NCBI RefSeq assembly: GCF_033439725.1
Contig: NW_026944393.1
Location: forward strand, 372,001 to 436,000
Length of the DNA stretch: 64,000 nt
Origin: Neurospora tetraspora
Lineage: Eukaryota; Ascomycota; Sordariomycetes; Sordariales; Sordariaceae
Reading direction: 5' to 3'
A program made the position numbers and the translations under genes. Below are positions 46,054 through 55,211 of this stretch, in pieces. The notes below the pieces were generated by a model. The model was given only the letters and a program-made list of their open reading frames with translations, made no database searches and was not told where the DNA came from. Within the stretch, counting starts at the first letter, position 1. Each line of letters opens with the position of its first letter.

Positions 46054-49000
46054 TCAGAAATCATCATCATCGTCATCAAGCCAAGACAGATCCTTGTCTG
46101 GCCCCAGGAACTGTGTGAGGCCCATACCTCCCAACTCACCTAGCCCATCCAGGTCTTCATCCCCGTAGTCCGTCTCTTGGGATGGCGCAGGGGGCACCTT
46201 CAAGACCTGCGGTATCTGATACTGTCCTGGGAGGCTGGACTTTGGCTTGAGAGCTGAGGATGTCTTGGTTACCTGTGGTGCTTGCTGGGGCCGATGTTGC
46301 GCATGAACGTCGGACATTGGCGGCGGCGGCGGCGGCGGCGGTTGATGTTGTGGACGGTCTGTTTGAATGACCGGCTTCGCCATGCTAGGCCTTTGCGCCG
46401 GCACCCACCCCGCTGTTGGCCTCTTCACCTTGCTAATCGAAGGTATAAGCTGCTTGATACTTTGCCGTGGCAGCTGCTTTGCCTGAGTCGCAGGCCTCTG
46501 CTCCGATCCCACTGCCGGTGATTCTGCTCTTCTCGCCGAAGGAATCTTCAACTGGGCGATTTCCTCACCGTGACGCCGCAGCCTTTCCATCACCTTCGCT
46601 CTCTCCTCTGCTTCCCTCTTGCGCTTCTCTTCCGCTGCCTTTTTGGCTTTTTCCTCCACTGCCTTTTTGCGCCTCTCCTCGGCTAGCTTTTCACGACGCG
46701 CCTTTTCCTGCCGTCGTTCTTCGTCCTCCCTCAAGGTCTTTTCGCTCTCTGCCATGGCGAGTAGGATTTGCATGCCTACGCCACTGGAGCCAAAGAAACG
46801 TTGAGGTGACGGGGATCGAGGCGGAGGGGTGGGTTTGGGGGCGGGAGGAGTGGCGGCTGACGCAGTGGGCAAACTTGGGTTTGGAATTTCCGCTTGTTGC
46901 TGGTCTCCAATGGGCGGGCTTGCTTTGGGAGTTGAACACGCGGAAGCCAGCGGGCTGGGGTTCGAGGGAGCATGTATTCCTTCCCGCTGTTTCTCAGAGA
47001 CCATCGCGAGTACGGGTTTCGGGACCGGTGTTGCACTCGCTGTGTGAGATGGACGATGTCCTTGATTAGATATTATCGAAGGTGACGGAGAGGCCGTCTT
47101 GGGTGATGGCTTCGAGGATGGAGGCTGGAAACTCTCCTTTCGGTTGTTAACCTTGCTGGGAGTATCGCTTTCCAGCTCCCGTATGTCCTGGGATGAGAAG
47201 AGCAAGTCCTGAGTGGAGAGAAAGGGGAAGATGTCATCATCGACGGGCTTGACTTCTTGCATTCGAGGCCGCGGAGGTGCGATTTGGACATGCGACGTTT
47301 GACGGGTAAACCTTCTTGGTCCTGGTGCGTAAGGAGATTTGGGGGCAGCCTCAGGGACTCGTCCTCGCTTATTAGGCAAGGATATGAAGGCCGGTGGGCG
47401 CGATAGGGGCGTAGGCTGAATGTCCTCCTCCAATTCTCGAAGCTCTTGAGATGGACTTGGGAGGAGGTCGTCGAGGTGTGACATGACGAATAACTGGGTG
47501 CTTGTTGGGGGCGTATTGACGTTTTGGCCTGCTGCCATCTTGCTGTTGTTCCTGGAAAGAGACGCTCCTGAAGCCGTCGCTTGAAGGTGGTTCCTGGGAA
47601 GGAATTTGGGCTTATGAATACCCCCGCTGCTAGGTCTGGCCATAGGTTGCTTAAAGCTTGGTGGACCAGGCGAGGGACGTTGTGGTACAAAGGCTGGAGG
47701 ACCCATAGGTCTGTATGGGGAAGCGAACTTGTGGGGATTGGCCGCCGTAGACGACGGCTTGAGTGGGTTTGCAGGAGCTGTGGCTGGATGCTTGGGTACC
47801 GAAGGATTTAGTCTCGCACCATATGAAGGCTGACGAGCAGGCACCGAGGGTCGTGGTGGTGGTGGTGGCATTGGGGCAACATGGGGTTGAGGGGACGGAA
47901 ATGATTTGGCCGCTTCCGCAGCTACATCAGCCACCGAAGGCTTCGGCGTAGAGACTCTAGGTTTTGGTTGAGAGTTGTCCTTTGGCATTTGCTGCTGCTT
48001 CTCCTGGTCCAAGAGCTCCTGCTTCTTATAGCCTTGTAGTGGCACTGTTTCCTTGGACACCTTTGGTGGAGTGGACCGATTCCCGTCAGTTTCCCCCAAA
48101 GCAGGTCTTGGGCGCATGCCAGTCGGTAGTGGTTTAACGACCTTCCTAGCCGGCGCCGACTTCGAAGGAACAATACCATGTTCTTTCGGTTGCAAGGCTC
48201 CCACGTCCGATTGCGGTCGACTTAAACCCATATCCTCTAGGTGCCTGTCCGGTTGCAGCCTTGTTGGTTTGGGCACAACCATCACAACTTCCTCAGGAGT
48301 CTCCAGCCTCTCGTTGTTGGATTCCGTACGTGTACTCGTCTTGCTGTTCAACTGAGAGCCTGCTTTCCATGACTGCAGTGGCTGAGAGTTTTGCTGACTG
48401 GTACTCCCTGTCCTGTCCTGCACCCGTGGCATGTCCTCCTTATTGGCGATAGTGGCTGGACCCTCCTGTATATTTGGTTGAAAGCTCGGCTTGTTGAACG
48501 GTTTACCTTCTCTCTTGTCCTCCACCGATCGTATGATCTCGGATTTCGTGTCCTCATGTTTCGGTCCGGGCAGTTCCTTGTTCTGGGATTGCTTCTGTGA
48601 GTTTCGAGGCTTCGGTTCCTTGCTCTTGTCTTCCACCCGTTGTATGTTCTCCTCGTCAGGTATCATAAGCCTATCTGGCCTCTTCGGTGGGTTCTCGTCT
48701 AATCGTGGTCGCTTTCTCGGACTCTCAACCGCCTCTTCCCCAACATCCGGAATATTCTCCTTATTCGAATGGTCTCTCTCCGGGGAAACAGTCCGGCTTT
48801 GCTGCTCCACAGCCTTGCCCTTGAAATTCCCACTCGAATCCCTCTTCGTAGCCGTACTAACCACGCCGACCCTTACGAACCGCAAAATCGTACCCTGACT
48901 TGGATGCACATCCACCAGCGGCAACCCCTTCTTCTTCCGCGCCTGTATCTCTGCCAACTCTTTTGCCTTCTTCTTCTCTCTCGCAATCCTCGCCTTGTTG

Positions 49001-49230
49001 GCTGATTTCTGCTTGTCAAGCTCTTTGCGGATTCGTTCTTGCTCCTCCAACTCCAGTCGACGCTGCTCGGCTTTGGAGAGTTTCGGTTGCTTCGTGGCTT
49101 GTTTGTACAGCTTCTTGGCTTGTTTGGAGGTCATCGCCTGGGGTTTTGTAGCCGGGGCATCGTCGCGCGAGATCAGGCCTTGCATGCCCAGTGGGTTGGG
49201 CACCACGGTGAAGGTATTTTGTCGTGGCAT
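46054..49230 (-). CDS. Large coiled-coil and proline-rich protein of unknown function
   Basis: A single exon of 1058 aa from the ATG at 49230. The N-terminal 110 residues contain TSKQAKKLYKQATKQPKLSK and a Lys/Glu/Arg-rich coiled coil, followed by KKGLPLVDVHPSQGTILRFV. The long middle is Pro/Ser/Gln-rich and probably disordered. Two similar short motifs stand out: SHLDDLLPSPSQELRELEED at about 585 and STQDLLFSSQDIRELESD at about 680. A second coiled coil of EERRKKAVEEKAKKAAEEKR type lies at about 820-895. Near the end is a Pro8 run and an acidic tail (DLSWLDDDDDDF). The architecture suggests a nuclear or cytoskeletal scaffold, but I do not recognise the family. The absence of stops over 3.2 kb with consistent composition makes the gene certain. 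Confidence 0.8.
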   Translation of the reverse strand: MPRQNTFTVVPNPLGMQGLISRDDAPATKPQAMTSKQAKKLYKQATKQPKLSKAEQRRLELEEQERIRKELDKQKSANKARIAREKKKAKELAEIQARKKKGLPLVDVHPSQGTILRFVRVGVVSTATKRDSSGNFKGKAVEQQSRTVSPERDHSNKENIPDVGEEAVESPRKRPRLDENPPKRPDRLMIPDEENIQRVEDKSKEPKPRNSQKQSQNKELPGPKHEDTKSEIIRSVEDKREGKPFNKPSFQPNIQEGPATIANKEDMPRVQDRTGSTSQQNSQPLQSWKAGSQLNSKTSTRTESNNERLETPEEVVMVVPKPTRLQPDRHLEDMGLSRPQSDVGALQPKEHGIVPSKSAPARKVVKPLPTGMRPRPALGETDGNRSTPPKVSKETVPLQGYKKQELLDQEKQQQMPKDNSQPKPRVSTPKPSVADVAAEAAKSFPSPQPHVAPMPPPPPRPSVPARQPSYGARLNPSVPKHPATAPANPLKPSSTAANPHKFASPYRPMGPPAFVPQRPSPGPPSFKQPMARPSSGGIHKPKFLPRNHLQATASGASLSRNNSKMAAGQNVNTPPTSTQLFVMSHLDDLLPSPSQELRELEEDIQPTPLSRPPAFISLPNKRGRVPEAAPKSPYAPGPRRFTRQTSHVQIAPPRPRMQEVKPVDDDIFPFLSTQDLLFSSQDIRELESDTPSKVNNRKESFQPPSSKPSPKTASPSPSIISNQGHRPSHTASATPVPKPVLAMVSEKQREGIHAPSNPSPLASACSTPKASPPIGDQQQAEIPNPSLPTASAATPPAPKPTPPPRSPSPQRFFGSSGVGMQILLAMAESEKTLREDEERRQEKARREKLAEERRKKAVEEKAKKAAEEKRKREAEERAKVMERLRRHGEEIAQLKIPSARRAESPAVGSEQRPATQAKQLPRQSIKQLIPSISKVKRPTAGWVPAQRPSMAKPVIQTDRPQHQPPPPPPPPMSDVHAQHRPQQAPQVTKTSSALKPKSSLPGQYQIPQVLKVPPAPSQETDYGDEDLDGLGELGGMGLTQFLGPDKDLSWLDDDDDDF

Positions 49231-49669
49231 TGTGACATTGTTGGGGTCGCGGAAGTGCGCGTGGGATTGAACGGGTCTTGTGTCGAGGGGAAGAGTTGGC
49301 TGTTGTCGAAAGGATAACTAAGGGAGGAAGTTGGATCGACTGGGGTCCCGGGTTGGAGAGAGGTCAAAGAGTCGTGAGAACCCCACTGGCCACAGCGCGT
49401 TACAGGGTGATGGGTGCTCGCGTTGTGTTGGTGGGAGTCGCGGCCTGCTTTGGCGAGTTCCGCGAAAGAGGAGGGAGATCACGTGTGGCTGGTGGGGTTC
49501 AGTTTGAGGTACCTCTTGTTTTGTGGTACCACGCGTCCAGGGTATTTTACTAACAATTACCACTAAACTGATGTACATCTCTCTCATCCCGTCTTCGTCC
49601 CCTCGTCATTCCTCTTCCATCCAACAAACTCCATCTTCAACTTCCCAAAGTAAACAAACTGAAAGGTAC
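49231..49669. other. Short intergenic stretch
   Basis: It lies between two minus-strand genes: the promoter of the 49230 gene and the 3' flank of the HET gene. Nothing else is seen. Confidence 0.5.
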
Positions 49670-51628
49670 CTACTTCCCCACAGTGCTGCTCGACATACTC
49701 GCCGCCGCCGAATTGAAATACCTTTCTCTTCCTACCGCGGCCGCCGCTACCTTTTGTTGCTGGTACATCTGGTTCTTCCTCGCCATCTTTTCGTCGGTAC
49801 CGCGAAAAAACATGATGGTCGGGAGCGCGCGGAATTTGCTCGTCGTCGCCTCGATCAGGACTCTGAATACCGGCTGACCCTCATAGGCATCCCTCACGAC
49901 CTTCCCTTCACATTTGACAAAACCGTCGTCGTCAGTTTCCCCCTCGGTGGGCGGATCGAATTCAACCTTGACCGACGCCTGCGCCTCTCCCTCGCCGCCG
50001 TGAACGAGATGTAGGTGGCACCATACCAAGATCCTCAACGCCCCCAACCCGTCCTTCCTCGTCGTCACGAATGTCGCGCAACATTGAAAGTCTCTCGACC
50101 CTTGACTCAAGAACAGCATGCGCTCCGCGTCCCAGCTTTCCTCTGGTTGGAACTGGCTTTGCTTCGGAACGAACTTGATCTCGGCCAGCGCTGCGAACAC
50201 CTGCGACAGGTCAAATGCCCACCGATGACTCGAGCCCAGCAGCGTCGACGCCACGGGGGATACCGTCTTGGTGATATAAAACAACCTGCTCTTGCGCAAC
50301 ACGGGCTGTTGCCCCGGTCCCGTCGGCCACATGGGCAAGCTCTCCGGCATCACGCGACAGTACAGATCCGAGCCATGCTGCTGCAAAACCACGCCGATAG
50401 CCCTGCCCTTCTCACTCCTGTGGTAACACCCCAGATCAAGGATATACGTCCCCTTGAGCCCGTAACTGGAACTGCCGCTCCTCAACCCGTCACCCGGCGC
50501 CGGCGTGATTCGTAGTCCTTTACTCGTAATCAGACACTCGGCGTTATACAACGGGTTTCCCCAGTTTTCGATATCCCTACAAGTCGCGAACTCTTTCGGA
50601 CTCGGCGCCAATATGCCCCAATGCTTTTGGTGCTGCGTCCCCGATCCCTTCCCCGTCTTCCACGCAAAAAGCGAAAAGTCGTTCGTCTCCTTGACAATCT
50701 CCTCCTGCAGCCTTATAAACGCCTTCTCTCCCTCTCCATACAGCAACGGGATCTGCACGTCGAAGATACCGAGTAAACAATACGCCATATCCTCCGGGCG
50801 GGTAGTCACCCGCGAAGAAGCCCAGGACATGCGCTGCGCAACGGGGATGGTCAGGAGCAAGGCGCTGTTCTCGAGGACGGACTCGCTGATTTGCGTGATC
50901 TCAGCGAGCACTTGTTTCAAGGAGGACTTCTCGCCGACGAACTCCCATTTGCTGTTGTAGAACCCCATGCGGCTGGGAGCAATCAGCTCCTGCAGGGTCC
51001 ATCCTCTTGTAAACCAGCGACAGGTCCTGAAACGAGCGACCTTCTCCTCGTGGCTTAGGTGGTCCATTCGTCCGGCCTGGGTGTGCGATGATGTCGCCGA
51101 TCCCGTCCCCGACCCGGTAGCAGCAGAAACGTTGCTGCCAGCATTGCTACTACCCACGTTACTCCCCCCATCCTCCCACCATTGCTCCCCAATCTGCGAC
51201 CACCATTGCTCCCCAACAATCTGCGAGTTTCGCGCATTCTGCCCTTGCCCATGCCCATGTCCTACCCCCTTGGGAACAGGCTCCAAATCCTCCAAAAAAG
51301 CAAAACAAACCGTCGCCCCCCGGTACCAAGCCCACATACTATTAATCGCCTCCGTCAGCTCCGCACTCGACGTTTTATCAATACAACACGTGTCCACCCA
51401 AGCCCATTTGATCCCCGATTTCTTTGCGCGGTGACATGTTTGCTTGATCTTGGCGTAGCCCTTTTTCTTTTCTAATTGGTGAGGCGGGAGAGAGGTGAAA
51501 TCTTGAAAGGTCACTTCCTCGTCTGGAGATGGGTACCACGTGTGCGAGAGGATGGCGTAGGCGGGGAGGGAGGAGACGGGGACCATGAAGGAGGTGAGGG
51601 TGAGGGTGGTGGTGTTTATGAGGCGCAT
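49670..51628 (-). CDS. HET-domain protein (heterokaryon incompatibility type)
   Basis: A single exon of 652 aa from the ATG at 51628. The HET domain spans about 20-235 and shows its usual blocks: YAILSHTWYPSPDEEVTFQD, KIKQTCHRAKKSGIKWAWVD followed by TCCIDKTSSAELTEAINSMW, and CRWFTRGWTLQELIAPSRMG. An insertion of about 80 residues (about 118-198) rich in Gly/Ser/Asn, with a GEQWWSQIGEQWWED doublet, splits the domain between the second and third block. The sequence MAYCLLGIFDVQIPLLYGEG at about 280-300 is the typical boundary to the following region of fungal HET-E/HET-D-like heads. The C-terminal half has no NACHT or WD repeats. It may be the short HET-plus-C-terminal-domain type. HET proteins act in non-self recognition and cell death; no partner is evident here. 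Confidence 0.85.
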   Translation of the reverse strand: MRLINTTTLTLTSFMVPVSSLPAYAILSHTWYPSPDEEVTFQDFTSLPPHQLEKKKGYAKIKQTCHRAKKSGIKWAWVDTCCIDKTSSAELTEAINSMWAWYRGATVCFAFLEDLEPVPKGVGHGHGQGQNARNSQIVGEQWWSQIGEQWWEDGGSNVGSSNAGSNVSAATGSGTGSATSSHTQAGRMDHLSHEEKVARFRTCRWFTRGWTLQELIAPSRMGFYNSKWEFVGEKSSLKQVLAEITQISESVLENSALLLTIPVAQRMSWASSRVTTRPEDMAYCLLGIFDVQIPLLYGEGEKAFIRLQEEIVKETNDFSLFAWKTGKGSGTQHQKHWGILAPSPKEFATCRDIENWGNPLYNAECLITSKGLRITPAPGDGLRSGSSSYGLKGTYILDLGCYHRSEKGRAIGVVLQQHGSDLYCRVMPESLPMWPTGPGQQPVLRKSRLFYITKTVSPVASTLLGSSHRWAFDLSQVFAALAEIKFVPKQSQFQPEESWDAERMLFLSQGSRDFQCCATFVTTRKDGLGALRILVWCHLHLVHGGEGEAQASVKVEFDPPTEGETDDDGFVKCEGKVVRDAYEGQPVFRVLIEATTSKFRALPTIMFFRGTDEKMARKNQMYQQQKVAAAAVGRERYFNSAAASMSSSTVGK

Positions 51629-52913
51629 CTTGACGGTGGTTCTCCTTCGAACTGAGATACTGATTGGGTGATTGTGAAGTTGGAGGAAGAAGATCGAGGA
51701 GGAAAGTTCCTCCTCTTGGTTGTGGTGGCGGAAGTGCTTGTCCTCGGGGTTAAGTAACCCAGAGAGCTGAATGATTCAGTTGCCTATCTGGTCACTACAT
51801 ATTTCTATAAAATTTCTGGGGTTTCACAAAACGCCATCGTGGAGAGATTTTAGGGTGAAACTCAATCCCGAGCATCACCCACCATCCCGGCGCAGTACGG
51901 CGCATATCATCCTGCTTGGGGACTAGTTGGCACGTTATTGGCGGGTGTTTTCCGGGGAGCTGGGGAAGGATTTGGGGGCTGGCGTTTGGCACCTGGCAGG
52001 ATGCCCGTGGTTGGCGATGCTGTGGCGCATTTCGTGATTGTTTACTTTGCTTTTTTTCTCCCCCTTTATTCCCTCTCCCACTTTTATCCGACCTTTATTT
52101 TCTTGCCATTCTAGTCCCATGGGATGTTGAATGTTTCCCTTCGCTGTGTGTTTACTGTCGTTTTGTCCTTTTGCTTCACATAACGATTTGCTCCTAGTTG
52201 TTGAGCACTCGGCCTGCTGTTTTCTGCTTGTGCTAGGCAATGAGCTTGCTCAGGGAAGGTATATCATATCGCGAACAACCATTTGCGAGGGCAACCATGG
52301 TGTATCGGCTTGTCAGTTAGTTGCTGATGGCGATAGTTGTTACTCTGACTCTGATCATTTTGCTACGGAGTGCTAGACCAGACGACAACATCGACAAGCT
52401 GGACATACGTAAGTGTGCCCCCAAACCAAGCGGGACTGATGAAGTGTGTATATAAGAGGCTTTCCAAGTGGTTGATACTGTCCGATTGCCAGCTCTTCAG
52501 AACTACAGTTTCATCATCAACAGGTGGACAGGCACCTCTATATACAGCCTCGTCACCCTCCCCATACAGGCCTCACAGCACCAGGGCTCAATATATAGAG
52601 CAATCTGCAATCAGGTAAACCTTCTTTGTCCACACGGCACAGTCTTCCGTTTTCTGCATGGCCACAGCATCCACATTCAAATCCAATCCAGTACTCCCAG
52701 CTGGTTACCGTGTTACGTACCATTCCTGTCCAAAACACCATTGTCCACTCCCCACTTCTGCCGACAAGGAATTGTCCACCCCCCAGTACCTATCCTAATC
52801 ACTCTTTGTAGCTTACCCGATGTTTGTCGCTCTACCACTAGAGGTACTTTATACGACAACCAGCACTGACTTCCCGTACTCTACCTCTAGTACACCTCCT
52901 TGAACCCAACAAA
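51629..52913. other. Gene-free stretch
   Basis: It holds the HET gene promoter. Small frames on both strands show no domain. A GTAAGT site at about 52410 may be a donor, but I cannot build a gene around it. Confidence 0.4.
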
Positions 52914-53294
52914 AATGGCAGGGGCAAGGATCATCATCCTCAAGAACCCCCGGCATAGGGCATCCAGGACCCAGGGCCCCTCCCCACAACGGGTACAGGT
53001 TCCGGTCTCGACAACATTCGTGTCAACTGACGATTGGAGACGAGGGGGTTACACCAAACAGACCCCCGCGGAAGGTGAGAAGGGACAATGTGTCGACGTC
53101 ACCAAGAATGGTCCCATCTCCGGCATCGGCGTCAACCAACCCCTCATCTCGGAGCTGTTCAGAGGCGCCCAACTAGGTACATAGCGTGTATCTACTACAC
53201 CACCTTCGATGCCGACGAGGAAAAAGATTGGCATGGCCCCTGGCAGACGGAACCTCAAATTACCTCTGACCGTGTAGAGGCCCCAGTTAACTAA
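52914..53294 (+). pseudogene. Frameshifted small ORF of unknown family
   Basis: From the ATG at 52914 the frame reads MAGARIIILKNPRHRASRTQ and QCVDVTKNGPISGIGVNQPL to a stop at about 53182. A second frame overlaps its end and reads on through IACIYYTTFDADEEKDWHGP to a stop at 53292-53294. The two halves have similar, protein-like composition and join without a usable intron, so a single indel at about 53170 is likely. Only about 90 and 35 residues are involved. It could be a small beta-rich protein, but I do not recognise it. Confidence 0.35.
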
Positions 53295-53551
53295 GCGGCT
53301 CCCCTACCTCTCTTACGTATAGCCACAAGCTCCCAAGCAGGCCTGTTATACCACAAGCACAATGCCTCCCACTGATCCTTGGACGACCAAGGAGGGAAAC
53401 GAACGTCCCTGGCAGGAATCGGCACAAACCCAATCCCGACATGCATGTCAGGTACACCCCGGGAGACATCTTTGAGGGCAGCAAAACCCGCGGAGGCTAG
53501 GCCCGCGGTTGGGGACCCTCCGCAAGAGGTGGAAGGGGTGGTCCCGCTACC

Positions 53552-54287
53552 ATGGGTGCCACGATCTACAACCCGGCCATGTACCGCTGCGAGTCCGACA
53601 CCAGCATTATCTGGCTCGAGGAGCCGCGTCGGAGATACGCGAAAAATCAACAGGGCGTTGATAACTTCGCGCAAACGCAACAAATTATCCGAGAGTGTCT
53701 TACCCTGCTGGGGCCTGTCTACGCGGTTGTCCGGTCCGATCCTCATGAGGACCAGAACGAACATGATGAGTTCGGTACGGTGATGAGGGTCACCAACTCA
53801 CCAACCAGATTACCGGTCGCACTAGTAACCAAACTTCTCCCGCGGACTTACATATCACACTCTACGCCGGCAAGAAGGCGGGTACCAGGGGCGAAGAACT
53901 CTATTTGCAAGGTCATATATACCTGCAAAAGCTTCTCCGAGGCGGCCAAGACGGACGCCATCACCGGCTGGACCTCGAAGACCCAGAATCAAACCAGCGA
54001 TGCCGACCTGCACATCCCGCAGATCTACACCACACGCAGGCAGAAATGCCAGCTCATGCGGCGAGGAACTGTACCTCCAAGGTCACATATACCTGGAGAA
54101 GATTCTCCGCAGCGACGGAAAGAACGTTGAAGAGTTCGATTACCAGTATCCCGCCAACCCGTCGACCAGGAAGTACCACCACAGATGGGGCGAGAAGCCT
54201 GCGTCGGAAGAATGGTGGTATACACAAACTACGTACAAGGTTTCTTCGGGACCGGCACACACAAGCGTTGGCTCTAGCTGGAGCTAA
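53552..54287 (+). pseudogene. DADWH-family locus D: two copies fused, frameshifted
   Basis: The ATG at 53552 starts a clear family N-terminus: SDTSIIWLEEPRRRYAKN, QTQQIIRECLTLLGPVYAVV, RSDPHEDQNEHDEFGTVM. The frame then breaks near 53790. In another frame the segment NQITGRTSNQ and ADLHITLYAGKKAGTRGEEL continues to YLQGHIYLQKLLRGGQD (53805-53950). The same segment then appears again, diverged: NQTSDADLHI at about 53990 and, after a frame change, GEELYLQGHIYLEKILRSDG, then FDYQYPANPSTRKYHH and ASEEWWYTQTTYK to the stop at 54287. The two middle segments are too different for a recent duplication. They look like the ends of two old tandem copies joined by a deletion. Confidence 0.65.
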
Positions 54288-54649
54288 CGGTAGCGGCGAG
54301 AATGGTCTCTAGAAGGCCACTTCTGGATTGCACACGTCTTAATGACCGGGTAAAGCTGGTTATTTTGTCTCTCGCCCTCTCACACGGCTTTTCTTCTCGA
54401 CCTTCAGTATGTTCTCTTTTGTCATCCAGCGAGAAACCTAGGTACCCACCAATCTAGGCCGCGTCTACCTCCCAAGCCGTACCCCGAGTTCCGTCCGGAA
54501 CTTCACTAGTTGCCAACGAAGTCGCTCTCCCTTGAGCAGCCCGAAGTGCCTAGAAGGCGCCCCGCGGACGCTCTTGCCTGGCACATCTTGGAAACAAGCT
54601 CCATCTCGAAAGACAGATTGGTATCTTGTAGTGCTTCCAAAGCCCCGCG
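54288..54649. other. Spacer between DADWH remnants
   Basis: No coding signal. The N-terminal half expected for copy E is not recognisable here. Confidence 0.45.
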
Positions 54650-55211
54650 GTGAGGGTACCTGTTCTGGCGACTATGCCTACCCCTGGACGCCGGGGTGAA
54701 GAGCTCTATCACCAGGGCCACATTTACCTACAGGTAGAGAAGCTCCAGCCTCCAGCACCCCGACTCCGAAGACAACATGAAAGACAGACGACTACGACTT
54801 CGTCTACCTCGCCGACCCCTCCACGCGAGCCGAGAGTTCCCCAGGCCTGGCGAACAATCTGCCTCTGAGGAGTGGTGGCTGACCAGGGCAGTCACCCTCA
54901 GCACTCAGAAGCGACTCGCTCGCGGAATTGGAGGATCTGCCTAGGATGCAGACGCCCCCAACCGCCAGTACGGCAACTCCCAAAACGGCAACTATCAATA
55001 CGGAAACAATCCGTATATTACAAACCAATACATCACTGGCCACATGTACGTCAACAACCACTATGCCGGCCACCAACCCGGAAGCCATCAACCTGGAACA
55101 TTGAAGCCCATTATCACCCCAGATGTTCCGGGCCATTTCGGAAACGGAAACTGGCGCCCCAGCACTCCAAAGGCGTTCAGTTCAACATGGACCCCATGGA
55201 CCCAACCATGA
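54650..55211 (+). pseudogene. DADWH-family copy E with Q/N/Y/G-rich tail, broken
   Basis: Only the C-terminal half of the family domain survives: RRGEELYHQGHIYLQVEKLQ, then after small indels DDYDFVYLADPSTR and GEQSASEEWWLTRAVTLSTQ. TAG at 54942-54944 interrupts the frame. The same frame continues for 88 more codons as DADAPNRQYGNSQNGNYQYG and NNPYITNQYITGHMYVNNHY to TGA at 55209-55211. The tail is rich in Asn, Gln, Tyr and Gly, like prion-like or low-complexity assembly domains. The TAG could derive from CAG by CpA to TpA change. The end overlaps the start of the kinase remnant at 55187 in a different frame. Confidence 0.5.
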
